A stretch of DNA of 60,988 nucleotides from an uncultured Prevotellaceae bacterium (lineage in GTDB: Bacteria > Bacteroidota > Bacteroidia > Bacteroidales > Bacteroidaceae), in the NCBI GenBank assembly GCA_947166345.1, contig CAMVDU010000012.1, positions 1 through 60,988 on the forward strand. Reading direction: 5' to 3'. The translations under genes were made by a program, and so were the position numbers. The notes under the pieces were generated by a model. It made no database searches. It worked only from the letters and a program-made list of their open reading frames with translations, and was not told where the DNA came from. Each line of letters opens with the position of its first letter. Within the stretch, counting starts at the first letter, position 1. Of the stretch, positions 18,616 through 26,042 are shown one piece after another.

Positions 18616-18677
18616 TCAGAGGTACGAAATAATTATGAATTATGAACTATGAATTAAGAATTATTATGTACCTTTGC
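18616..18677 (+). promoter_or_regulatory. 62-bp promoter cassette, copy 1
   Basis: A heptad core (18627-18665: AATTATG, AATTATG, AACTATG, AATTAAG, AATTATT) ends in the -7 box TACCTTTGC (18669-18677). The core is identical over 39 bp to copy 2 at 27122. The left box that would face the minus strand has decayed (AGAGGTA instead of CAAAGGTA). The ATG of the next gene is only 7 nt after the -7 box. Confidence 0.8.
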
Positions 18678-18684
18678 ACCCAAT

Positions 18685-19989
18685 ATGAAGAAACTGGTTC
18701 TATTCTTGTTGATTTGTCTTGCCTCTGTTGTCACCGCACAAGACAGTAATATAAAAGGTGCGTGGTCAGGAAAACTGAGTGTTTATGGGAGTGAGTTTAC
18801 GCTTGTGTTCCATTTTGATGACGAGGCTTGTACGCTTGACTCTCCCGATCAGGGCGTTAAGGGCGTTCCTGCCAAGATGGAACGCACAAGCGCTGGCATC
18901 AAGGTTGACGTCCCATCCATCAACGCCAGCTATGAGGGCGTTTATATGGGTGAGAGCATCATGGGAACGTTCAAGCAACATGGGCAGTCGTTCCCGTTGA
19001 CCGTGAAGCCTGGCATGCTGAAACGCAACCGTCCGCAGACGCCAGTCGTGCCCTATCCATACCAGACGCAGGAGGTGAGTTTCAACAATGGCGATGCCAT
19101 CTTGAAAGGTACGCTTGTCACCCCCGAGAAAGCTTCTCGCCAGACGCCTGTATTGCTGATGATTACGGGTAGCGGCTTGCAGAATAGGGACGAGGAAATC
19201 TTTGAGCACAAACCCTTTGCCGTTATCGCCGATGCCTTTGCCCGTGCAGGAATAGCTACGCTTCGCTACGACGACCGAGGCTTTGGAGAATCTACTGGCG
19301 ATATTGTCAACTGCACCACGGAAGACCTCAAGAACGATGCCCTTGCAGGCATCCAGTTGCTCCGTTCCCGTTTTGATAAGGTGGGTGTTATAGGCCACAG
19401 CGAAGGCGGCACCATCGCTCTGATGCTGGCCGCAGAACAGAAGGCCGATTTCATCGTTTCTCTTGCAGGTATGACCGTTTCTGGCAAAGAGACGCTGCTC
19501 TGGCAGAATCGTCTCGCCCTTGCCGCAGCCAATATCCCCTCAGAAACGATTGACGCTTATTGCAAGGCCCTTGCCGAAGTCTTTGATGCCTGCATAGCTG
19601 GAGCCCCTATGCCCTCTGCCAGCCAGTATAATCTTCCCGCTCCGTTGGCCCAGAACCTTGCTGCTGCAACCATGCAGCTCCAGACTCCCTATATGAAGCA
19701 TTTCCTGGCTTTGGATGTCCGTCCGCTGCTTGGAAACATCACCTGTCCTGTCCTTGCCCTTAATGGTGCGAAGGATATGCAGGTGGAGCCTGCGAGCAAT
19801 CTTGGCGCTCTGCGTAGCGGATTGCCAGCGAGCCCGAAGAACAAACTGCAAGCCGTTGAAGGGCTGAACCATCTGTTCCAGCATTGCAATACTGGCCTGT
19901 CTTCTGAATATCCCAACATTGAGGAAACCATTTCCCCAGAGGTCTTAGAGTTGATGGTTCATTGGCTGGAAGATTTTATTAGTTTATAG
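18685..19989 (+). CDS. Secreted alpha/beta hydrolase
   Basis: 434-aa exported hydrolase; signal peptide MKKLVLFLLICLASVVTAQ. Residues 20-120 form a beta-rich N-terminal domain; the hydrolase fold follows with an oxyanion-type motif ITGSGLQNRDE, the nucleophile elbow GHSEGG (Ser239), an acid in LNGAKDMQVEP and the catalytic His in GLNHLFQ. This matches the alpha/beta hydrolases often labelled prolyl oligopeptidase- or acyl esterase-like; the substrate cannot be read from sequence. It is expressed from promoter cassette copy 1 with almost no leader. Confidence 0.9.
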   Translation: MKKLVLFLLICLASVVTAQDSNIKGAWSGKLSVYGSEFTLVFHFDDEACTLDSPDQGVKGVPAKMERTSAGIKVDVPSINASYEGVYMGESIMGTFKQHGQSFPLTVKPGMLKRNRPQTPVVPYPYQTQEVSFNNGDAILKGTLVTPEKASRQTPVLLMITGSGLQNRDEEIFEHKPFAVIADAFARAGIATLRYDDRGFGESTGDIVNCTTEDLKNDALAGIQLLRSRFDKVGVIGHSEGGTIALMLAAEQKADFIVSLAGMTVSGKETLLWQNRLALAAANIPSETIDAYCKALAEVFDACIAGAPMPSASQYNLPAPLAQNLAAATMQLQTPYMKHFLALDVRPLLGNITCPVLALNGAKDMQVEPASNLGALRSGLPASPKNKLQAVEGLNHLFQHCNTGLSSEYPNIEETISPEVLELMVHWLEDFISL

Positions 19990-20073
19990 TTAGAAACGAA
20001 GTAATCGGCTTCTTGTGTCCCTGCTTTTTTGCATCTTTAACGGGGAAAACGGACAATAATTGAAAAAAATCCG

Positions 20074-20096
20074 TACCTTTGCAGCCGAAAGGCTGC
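20074..20096 (+). promoter_or_regulatory. -7 box with hairpin at the transcript 5' end, upstream of the zeta-toxin cluster
   Basis: TACCTTTGC (20074-20082) is followed at once by a perfect hairpin GCAGCC-GAAA-GGCTGC (20081-20096) with a GNRA tetraloop. RNA started here would begin in or just before the hairpin, which could protect the 5' end. No good -33 element is seen. Confidence 0.6.
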
Positions 20097-20136
20097 GAAA
20101 CTCCAGCCAGCAGTAATCTATTAAGCATTAGAAGAC

Positions 20137-20307
20137 ATGAGCATCGACACTTACAAACTGACCAGCACGGAGGAGCCTACCGACGAGATTCTATCGCAAC
20201 TGATGCGCGAGGCCGCAGAGGAGGCTGCAAGGAAAAGAGCCGAAGCCACGGCACAGTTCTTTAACCAGCTGAAGAGCGACGCACAAAAGATTGAAGCCGC
20301 ATGGTAA
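20137..20307 (+). CDS. Small acidic helical protein, candidate antitoxin
   Basis: 56-aa open frame (MSIDTYKLTSTEEPTDEI...). It is rich in Glu, Ala and Lys with a long helix (EILSQLMREAAEEAARKRAEATAQFF). I do not recognise a family. Its last 7 bases overlap the start of the zeta-like kinase gene, it is the first gene after the promoter, and its size suits an antitoxin; the role is inferred from this layout alone. Confidence 0.6.
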   Translation: MSIDTYKLTSTEEPTDEILSQLMREAAEEAARKRAEATAQFFNQLKSDAQKIEAAW

Positions 20308-20900
20308 AGGAGAATCATAAGCCCGTACTCATCGTGATTGCCGGCCCCAACGGTTCGGGCAAAACCACGATAACCTCGAAGATCCTGCGTCACGAGTGGC
20401 TCGAAGGGGCCGTTTACGTGAACCCTGATCAGGTGGCGCAGGACCGCTTCGGCGACTGGAACTCGCCAGAGGCCGTGCTACAGGCTGCACAGTACTGCGA
20501 GGAGCAGCGCGAGGCGTGCTTGCGAAACCAGCAGAGCCTGATCTTCGAGACGGTGCTCTCCAGCGACGGCAAGGTGGATTTCATCCGCCGCGCCCACGAG
20601 GCTGGCTACTTCATCCGCATCTTCTTCGTATCGACCGCTCACCCCGCCATCAATGCCGCGCGCATTGCCCAGCGAGTGATGGAAGGTGGTCACGACGTAC
20701 CTATTAGCAAGGTAATTTCACGTTATTATAAGTCGATACTCAACTGCAAGCGCGTGGCGGCGATTGCCGACCGTGTGTACGTCTACGACAACTCCGTGGA
20801 CGACGCCGAGGCTCGTCTGCTGTTCCGCATGACCGATGGCAAGCCCTTCAAGCAGTACACCGATGACATTCCAGAATGGGCGATAACCATATTGAGATAA
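20301..20900 (+). CDS. Zeta toxin-family P-loop kinase
   Basis: 199-aa protein with Walker A GPNGSGKTT at residues 15-23, then YVNPDQVAQDRFG and the LIFETVLSS stretch expected of zeta/PezT-type kinases, which phosphorylate UDP-N-acetylglucosamine or related nucleotides and block wall synthesis. The pattern RIFFVSTAHPAINAARIAQRVMEGGHDVP is typical of chromosomal, stand-alone zeta relatives in many bacteria, whose toxicity is often unproven. It overlaps the small gene before it and is followed 32 nt later by a nucleotidyltransferase gene. The three genes have higher GC than the patch to the right. Confidence 0.85.
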   Translation: MVKENHKPVLIVIAGPNGSGKTTITSKILRHEWLEGAVYVNPDQVAQDRFGDWNSPEAVLQAAQYCEEQREACLRNQQSLIFETVLSSDGKVDFIRRAHEAGYFIRIFFVSTAHPAINAARIAQRVMEGGHDVPISKVISRYYKSILNCKRVAAIADRVYVYDNSVDDAEARLLFRMTDGKPFKQYTDDIPEWAITILR

Positions 20901-20932
20901 TTCCCGAACCACTGAATAACAGTCTTTGATGC

Positions 20933-21307
20933 ATGGATACTCGAAAAACTGAACGAAAAGTTATCGACCCTGTAGATTTTACGCCCGATACCATACGAGG
21001 CATTCTTCCCAAAGAGTTTGCCTTGGAGTTGGTGCGCCGCTACAAGGAAGCCATCTCCCCGAGTTTCGACCCGAGGATGAAGGTGATGATGTTTGGTTCC
21101 TACGCTAAAGATTGTCCCAACGAATGGAGTGACATTGATGTGGCTGTCATCGTACCCAAAGCTGACAAGTCAAAATGGTGGGACACGGCAGTATCACTTG
21201 GACGAGCTACTCGCAACATCAGCTGTTACATCGAGCCAATCCTCTTGGAAAGCGGCGAAGATTCGCCTATTTACCGCGAGGTCATGCGAACTGGTGTGGC
21301 TGTTTAG
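20933..21307 (+). CDS. Minimal nucleotidyltransferase domain protein
   Basis: 124-aa protein of the pol-beta nucleotidyltransferase superfamily. The signature GSYAKDCPNEWSDIDVAVI is complete, with Gly55-Ser56 and metal-binding Asp67 and Asp69. A third acidic residue may be Glu in SCYIEPILL. Such MNT proteins are often antitoxins that AMPylate a HEPN partner, but no HEPN gene lies next to it. Being downstream of a zeta-like kinase it may belong to that cluster. Confidence 0.85.
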   Translation: MDTRKTERKVIDPVDFTPDTIRGILPKEFALELVRRYKEAISPSFDPRMKVMMFGSYAKDCPNEWSDIDVAVIVPKADKSKWWDTAVSLGRATRNISCYIEPILLESGEDSPIYREVMRTGVAV

Positions 21308-21451
21308 ATATCTGTGGTACCTCCCTTCTGCTCGTTCACATTCCTTACCTTATTATATATTTATAGCATACTGAAGCATAATGACTTCTGTGTGCAAGGT
21401 GGTGCTATTCCTAAAAACAACAATTTTTTTTCGAGAAAAAAAACATTTTTC

Positions 21452-21483
21452 TTGCTGTTATCGAAATCTTTTTGTATTTTTGC
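21452..21483 (+). promoter_or_regulatory. Promoter for the structured RNA/leader
   Basis: TTG at 21452-21454, 20-nt spacer, TATTTTTGC at 21475-21483. No long gene follows for 310 nt, so its product is a non-coding RNA or a long leader. Confidence 0.7.
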
Positions 21484-21516
21484 AGGTGCAATCCGAAAGG
21501 AGAGCGGACATAAATA

Positions 21517-21564
21517 ATGTATAACCCTAAAACCACAAATACCTATGGGCTAAGAAAGATATAA
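21517..21564 (+). CDS. Possible 15-aa leader peptide
   Basis: ATG to TAA frame MYNPKTTNTYGLRKI with AGGAG about 18 nt upstream, inside the RNA candidate and before its rod. No run of one amino acid is present, so classic amino acid attenuation is not suggested. May be chance. Confidence 0.2.
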   Translation: MYNPKTTNTYGLRKI

Positions 21565-21719
21565 ATAAGGACATATAGGATGAATATCCACTTTTAGATT
21601 TTTGTTTCTGACAATTGGGGAATTGAAAGAAATTAGTCAAGAACTGAAGTAGATAGTTCACGCCGTTCGGCGTGGGCATTTACTCGTTTAAGACTAATAG
21701 GTTTTCCCCAATACCTCAG

Positions 21720-21754
21720 AAACGTAGACGAAGTAAATTGTCCACGTTTTTTTT
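21720..21754 (+). terminator. Terminator ending the RNA candidate
   Basis: Stem AAACGT-a-GAC (21720-21729) with GTC-c-ACGTTT (21740-21749), one mismatch, then an 8-T run. Its first bases (AAAC) also belong to the closing stem of the upstream rod, so the two folds compete for 4 nt. Confidence 0.75.
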
Positions 21755-21795
21755 GTATATAATGATATTACTATAATAACTTAAAACTATAAAGC

Positions 21796-22464
21796 ATGAA
21801 AAAAACATTTCTTTTAATAGTGGCAATTATGCTACTTGTTATGTCAACCCAAGCACAAAATTATAATTTTGGGGATTATATTTATCCTTTCGGCTTCCGT
21901 ACATACACTACACCAGATAGTAATGGAAAGCTCTTGTCTGTAACCCAGTATAGCTTTGAATCTCAGACCTATGACAATTATCTTGTAGAAGAAGTATACA
22001 TTGGTCATGGGATGATGTCGGCCAAAACTACTTATAGATACCACACAAAAGAAAATGCAGTAATATCAGATGTTCAACTTCGGCAAAATAGATTAACTGG
22101 GAGTACACGTTATCAAGACAGATTGATTCTTTTTGCTTTTCCTGAGAAGGATAAATCTTTTAAGTGGACTGAAACAGATAGGGGAGAAAAGTATCAATGC
22201 TCATCCGAATATGTGTATATTAATGCTTCTATAAATCATAATTCGTTATTCCTGAAATCTATTAAAATAACAAGAGAAAATAGTTATAAAGTCGGAAATA
22301 AGATGCATAGAATTATAGAAACAAGTTATTGGGTAAGTGATTATGGTCGTATTATTACTTATCTAAATTGGGATGGCACGAAAAAAGTATCCTCCGCGTT
22401 GGATGTTTTAGATTATGTTCAGGAAATATCTGAAGAAGAATACAATACAAATATAAAGAAATAG
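21796..22464 (+). CDS. Secreted protein of unknown function
   Basis: 222-aa protein with a signal peptide (MKKTFLLIVAIMLLVMSTQA). The mature part is rich in Tyr, Thr and Ser and in predicted beta strands; no family or catalytic motif is recognised. Codon use is clearly more AT-rich than the neighbours on both sides, as in the next gene, which starts 4 nt later. The pair looks like a recent acquisition. It lies 41 nt after the terminator of the RNA candidate, so read-through could drive it. Confidence 0.75.
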   Translation: MKKTFLLIVAIMLLVMSTQAQNYNFGDYIYPFGFRTYTTPDSNGKLLSVTQYSFESQTYDNYLVEEVYIGHGMMSAKTTYRYHTKENAVISDVQLRQNRLTGSTRYQDRLILFAFPEKDKSFKWTETDRGEKYQCSSEYVYINASINHNSLFLKSIKITRENSYKVGNKMHRIIETSYWVSDYGRIITYLNWDGTKKVSSALDVLDYVQEISEEEYNTNIKK

Positions 22465-22468
22465 CCAT

Positions 22469-23740
22469 ATGAGTACAGAATTTATCATTGGAACAATTAT
22501 TGGATTAATTGGTATCATTCCTGTCATTATCCAAATAATTAAATGGGTCAAGAAACCCAAGCTTAGTGGGTTGATGAAAAGGCTGGTTGAAAATAGTTCT
22601 TCGACGAATGCTCACAGGAAAATTCTTAAGAAGATGAATATGATACTCCTACGTTCAGGAAAGCATATATCATCTGAGTATATAAATAACTTTGTTTTGA
22701 ACAAGCGTGGTAAGGAGGCTGTCTTTACTGACTTGTGCCTGAAAAATGATTGGGAGCCTACCAAGGAGCTATGTGAGATGTTTATAGATGCCGATTATCC
22801 GTCAATCAGGAAGAAGTATTGGGATATTAAAAATGCGCAGCAGAAGAAAGAAGAAATGACTGATGATGCTGTAGTAAAAGTTGAAACTGTTCATGAAAAA
22901 CCAAAGGGTAAGGAAGTTGTTTATTTGTCAGAGTTGCTTAAAGAGCGATTCCCTGAGTGCTTTAATCGTTTGACTTCAATTCTCAAAAAGCACAATGTAG
23001 AATATCGTCTGCTAAAAGGTACAAAGGACATCTGGTGCAGAGACTATATGCCAATCCAAACTGAATCAGGAAAATTCATCCAATTCAAATACGATCCAAG
23101 TTATCTGAAAGGAAATAAGGAATGGGAGAAATCTCGCTCTGATGTTAAGGAGGTTTGCAAATTGAACAACATAGATGCTCAATTTTCTGACATCAATATT
23201 GATGGTGGCAATGTTCTTATCTGCGATGGCAGGGCAATACTCTCTGACAGAATATTCAGCGAGAATCCTGATTGGGATAAAGAAAAGCTCATCAGCGAAC
23301 TAAGTAATCTTTTGGAGTGCGAGATCATCATCATCCCAGCGCAGAAAGGTGATATGACAGGACATGCCGATGGCATGGTCAGGTTTGTGAATCGGAACAC
23401 ATTACTTGGAAACAAACTTGCCGACGAGTATAAATACTGGCGTGAAGGAATGCAAAAGGTTCTCGAGAAATACGGTTTGGAATACATCGATGTACCCTTT
23501 ATAACAGACATCAAAGATCCTAAACATCCATTAAGTACCATAGGAATTTACGTGAACTACTTGGAGGTAAACAATCTGATAGTCCTGCCTGTTTTTGGAA
23601 GGGACGAAGACAAACAAGTAATTGACATTATACAAAAGGCATTCCCTGACAAAGTCATTGAAACAATTAACTATGACGAAGTGGCACAGGAAGGCGGTTT
23701 GCTGAATTGCACAACTTGGAATGAATCACAGGGCTGTTGA
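22469..23740 (+). CDS. Membrane-anchored agmatine deiminase/peptidylarginine deiminase-like protein
   Basis: 423-aa protein in two parts. Residues 5-27 form one membrane segment (FIIGTIIGLIGIIPVIIQIIKW), followed by a helical domain to about 150 that I do not recognise. From about 150 the guanidino-group-modifying fold of the PAD_porph/agmatine deiminase family appears, with catalytic residues in place: Asp187 and the RD pair in DIWCRDYMPI, the NIDGGN motif, His299 in GDMTGHADGM, and Cys414 in GGLLNCTTW. Such enzymes hydrolyse guanidines (agmatine or arginine side chains) to ureido products. The N-terminal anchor is unusual; the free enzymes are soluble or secreted. AT-rich like its upstream partner; closed by a terminator. 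Confidence 0.85.
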   Translation: MSTEFIIGTIIGLIGIIPVIIQIIKWVKKPKLSGLMKRLVENSSSTNAHRKILKKMNMILLRSGKHISSEYINNFVLNKRGKEAVFTDLCLKNDWEPTKELCEMFIDADYPSIRKKYWDIKNAQQKKEEMTDDAVVKVETVHEKPKGKEVVYLSELLKERFPECFNRLTSILKKHNVEYRLLKGTKDIWCRDYMPIQTESGKFIQFKYDPSYLKGNKEWEKSRSDVKEVCKLNNIDAQFSDINIDGGNVLICDGRAILSDRIFSENPDWDKEKLISELSNLLECEIIIIPAQKGDMTGHADGMVRFVNRNTLLGNKLADEYKYWREGMQKVLEKYGLEYIDVPFITDIKDPKHPLSTIGIYVNYLEVNNLIVLPVFGRDEDKQVIDIIQKAFPDKVIETINYDEVAQEGGLLNCTTWNESQGC

Positions 23741-23802
23741 TTTCTCTTACAAAGGGATCAGGGACAGTTCTAGGGATCGAAGTTCTTGATTTTTCCATAC
23801 AC

Positions 23803-23845
23803 AAAAGTACACAAAAGAGACGGTTCTTTTTGTGTACTTTTTTTT
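23803..23845 (+). terminator. Terminator after the deiminase-like gene
   Basis: A long stem (23803-23817 with about 23826-23841; core AAAGTACACAAAA/TTTTTGTGTACTTT) with an 8-nt loop and T run. Confidence 0.85.
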
Positions 23846-23940
23846 ATGAGAAGAGAAACAAAAAGAGGGACTTTTTGTGGAACATGGGGAATACGGTCAA
23901 GAACTTTGCATGGCGTTGGGGGCCTGGTAGAGGAAGAGTG

Positions 23941-24097
23941 AAATCTTACAGATTACAGTTCTTACAGTTTAAAATAGGGGTCTGTTTTTTTTCTTATATT
24001 ATTATATAACTAATTGATATATAGATATTTATATATATAAAGAAAGAAAAGCACACCCCTCAAAAAAGAACTGTAAGAACTGTAATCTGTAAGATTT
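23941..24097. repeat. 157-bp inverted-repeat element (MITE-like)
   Basis: Perfect 29-bp arms (23941-23969 and 24069-24097) begin with AAATCTTACAGATTACAG and end with its complement. Inside them AGGGGT (23976-23981) pairs with ACCCCT (24055-24060), and the AT-rich centre (T run with A run, then ATAT tracts) can go on pairing. The arms contain the direct repeat TTACAG. No open reading frame inside. It looks like a miniature element or a transcript that folds end to end. Confidence 0.85.
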
Positions 24098-24487
24098 ATC
24101 AAGCACAATTCATCTAAAAGGCTAATAATCAGCAAGATACAATAATGACAAATACGAGGAATTCGAAATAATTGCCTCAAAACAGGACAAAAACATTACA
24201 ATAAACCGCTCTAAAAGGCCAAAAAGGGCATCAAAAGTGCCAAGTTTCGATGATTTTACCTGCACTTTGCGCACAAACCTGCTTCCAAAAAAATCAGCAT
24301 TCCAATCGTTTTTTTGAGGTAAATGTATAAGAAAAAGGCTGTCTTGTTGCCGATTCGAGGGTTTACAAGTGCCTTTTTTACTACTAATTGAAACAAAGAG
24401 TCGCTCTTACTGTAACAAAAGAAAGCCCATATTGTCACTAAAGGATGCCCATATAGACACTAAAGGAACCACTACATTGTGCAACGA
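24098..24487. other. AT-rich spacer without a recognisable gene
   Basis: I see no supported gene, tRNA or clear terminator here. There are short repeats (AAAAGGC near 24115 and 24213; CCCATAT with CACTAAAGGA around 24427 and 24449, 22 bp apart). The stretch may be the remains of an older insertion. Confidence 0.4.
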
Positions 24488-24776
24488 GACGCTCCTTGGT
24501 AAGCGAGATGACGCTCCGTACTGGCCAAGGTGGCTCTCCTTGCTGACCACCGAGACGCTCCTTACAGGGCAAGATGACGCTGATCGCGAGGCAAAGTGAC
24601 GCAGAAGCCTACCTTTTGACTTAAGTCGAAAACCTTTTTGACTTAAGTCGAACGACCTTTTGACTTAAGTCAGACGATCTTTTGACTTAAGTCAAGCGGT
24701 AGGAAAGTCTGTCAGTTTGTGTTGGAAATGGGGTCTCCTTGAGTAGGGTAGTGTGTCTACTTGTGTTGAGAAGTGT
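24488..24776. repeat. 22-bp-period repeat element, copy A (blocks I, II, III)
   Basis: Three blocks share an exact 22-bp step. Block I: GACGC at 24488, 24510, 24554, 24576 and 24598 (a variant at 24532). Block II: the palindrome GACTTAAGTC at 24618, 24640, 24662 and 24684, joined by 12-bp linkers mostly ending CTTTT. Block III: GTGTTG-like units at 24719, 24741 and 24763 with AAGTGTGTC between. The phase shifts by 2 bp between blocks I and II. An inverted relative lies at 36617. Confidence 0.9.
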
Positions 24777-24807
24777 ACCACGTCGTATAATAAATTACGT
24801 AAAAAGC

Positions 24808-24839
24808 TTGCATTTCCCTTTTCTTTTTCGTATCTTTGC
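24808..24839 (+). promoter_or_regulatory. Promoter for the DUF4424 gene
   Basis: TTG 24808-24810, 20-nt spacer, TATCTTTGC 24831-24839. The gene also has an unusually strong ribosome binding site for this phylum (GGAGGT at 24857, 4 nt before ATG). Confidence 0.8.
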
Positions 24840-24866
24840 CGACGAAAGATAAAAAAGGAGGTAACG

Positions 24867-26042
24867 ATGAAACGGATTGTGATGAGCTTGCTGGGACTGC
24901 TGATGGCAGTATGGGCCAGCGCCAACGACGGAGTGTACTACGTGAGCGGCAACCACCTGGTGCCCGTTCAGGAGACTGACATAGCGGTGACGAAGGAGGT
25001 GCTGACCATCAGCATCTGCGACGACGGCTATGCGACTGTGGACGTCTATTATGAGCTGACCAACCGCGGCAAGGAGAAGACGATTGACATGGGCTTCGAG
25101 GCTGCGCTGCCCTACAACAGCGGTGACGCCTACGACCCGAAGGGACGCCATCCGTACATAGAGAAATTCAGGGCTACGGTGAACGGCGAGCAGCTGAAAT
25201 ACAAGACGGGCGTGGTGAAGGCCTCGAGTGCTGAGGTGCCGTCGAACCTGCGTCCGCTGGACGTGAAGCAGTACCATACCGTTGACGCTGACGCATGGGA
25301 GATGGGCAACACGGCCCTCGTGGACAGCAAGGGCGAGGAGGTGAACATCGCCTATGCCTACTACTTCCGCGCTACGTTCAAGAAGGGTCTGAACAAGGTA
25401 CACCACCAGTACCGCTACAAGATGTCGTACGGTGTCTATAGGTCCTTCGAGATTCCTTATTGGCTGACGCCTGCCACGCGCTGGGCCAACCACCAGATTG
25501 ACGACTTCACCCTGCGCATCAAGGCTGTAAACACGGCTAAGCACTTCTACACGCTGCCAAGGGTGTTCAAGGGTGCCTCGTTCAGGGTGACTGAGGGCAC
25601 GGGAAAGGTGCGCAAGAGAAACAGCGAGTCGGTGGGCGAGGTCATCGAGGTGACGTTGCGCAACGGCACGGTGGAGTGGCACGCAAAGAACTTCAAGCCC
25701 AAGGAGAACATGTTCATCAACTCGGCTGACATCATCCTGGACGGCGACATTGGCGCCTTCTACGACAGAGGACGCTACATGCCTCAACCCACGATAGACT
25801 TCAAGAAATTCTATGGACGTCAGGCCAAGAACGAGGCTGAGGAAAAGGAGCTGATAGGTCGCGTGATGCGCAATCTGCCCTATGCGGATCGCGGCTACGT
25901 GTTCAAGGACCAGAAGTTGCAGCACTACTTCGAGTCGCAGTGGTGGTACATGCCCGATGCCGATTGGCAAATGTCAACCGACGATTTCACCAAGCAGGAC
26001 TTCGACGTGGTGAACGAACTGTGGAAGATGTATGATGAATAA
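24867..26042 (+). CDS. Exported DUF4424-like protein
   Basis: 391-aa protein with a signal peptide (MKRIVMSLLGLLMAVWASA). The mature N-terminus NDGVYYVSGNHLVPVQETDIAVTKEVLTISICDDGYATVDVYYEL matches the pattern of DUF4424-type proteins of Bacteroidetes, which have beta-sandwich folds and no known function. The start at 24867 is fixed by the signal peptide and a strong GGAGGT site; an in-frame ATG at 24753 falls before the promoter. The 3' end runs straight into a heptad repeat. Confidence 0.8.
   Translation: MKRIVMSLLGLLMAVWASANDGVYYVSGNHLVPVQETDIAVTKEVLTISICDDGYATVDVYYELTNRGKEKTIDMGFEAALPYNSGDAYDPKGRHPYIEKFRATVNGEQLKYKTGVVKASSAEVPSNLRPLDVKQYHTVDADAWEMGNTALVDSKGEEVNIAYAYYFRATFKKGLNKVHHQYRYKMSYGVYRSFEIPYWLTPATRWANHQIDDFTLRIKAVNTAKHFYTLPRVFKGASFRVTEGTGKVRKRNSESVGEVIEVTLRNGTVEWHAKNFKPKENMFINSADIILDGDIGAFYDRGRYMPQPTIDFKKFYGRQAKNEAEEKELIGRVMRNLPYADRGYVFKDQKLQHYFESQWWYMPDADWQMSTDDFTKQDFDVVNELWKMYDE

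Larger units (their letters stand above)
21488..21754 (+). ncRNA. Structured RNA candidate (long rod plus terminator)
   Basis: Between a good promoter and a good terminator lie about 265 nt that fold into a rod: GTTTCTGA (21604-21611) with TCAGAAAC (21716-21723), ATTGGGGAA (21614-21622) with TTCCCCAAT (21704-21712), ATTAGTC (21632-21638) with GACTAAT (21692-21698), AGTAGA with TTTACT, and an apical hairpin GTTCACGCC/GGCGTGGGC closed by GTTC. Small internal bubbles separate the stems, a 6S-like look, but the rod is shorter than usual 6S RNA and I cannot name it. It could also be an attenuator leader for the gene at 21796. Confidence 0.5.

Noticed and set aside
20079..20264. 61-aa frame overlapping the candidate antitoxin
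   Set aside because: It is in another frame, begins in the -7 box/hairpin, and is rich in Arg and His as an out-of-frame reading; the 20137 frame has better spacing to the kinase gene.
21488..21754. Firm naming of the RNA as 6S, tmRNA, RNase P RNA or a retron RNA
   Set aside because: The rod is shorter than 6S; tmRNA and RNase P signature sequences are absent; no reverse transcriptase gene is near.
23737..24009. 90-aa frame after the deiminase gene
   Set aside because: It runs through the terminator and into the inverted repeat, has no start signal and a composition that follows the repeats.
24369..24599. 76-aa frame with repeated ETLL...DDA segments
   Set aside because: The protein repeats are just the translation of the 22-bp DNA repeats, which shift frame at each step; no ribosome binding site or promoter.
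24618..24693. CRISPR array
   Set aside because: Repeats are 10-bp palindromes with 12-bp similar linkers, only four per site, and no cas genes are in the window.
24753..24866. Longer N-terminus for the DUF4424 protein
   Set aside because: It would precede the promoter's -7 box and put 38 residues before a clear signal peptide and a strong ribosome binding site.
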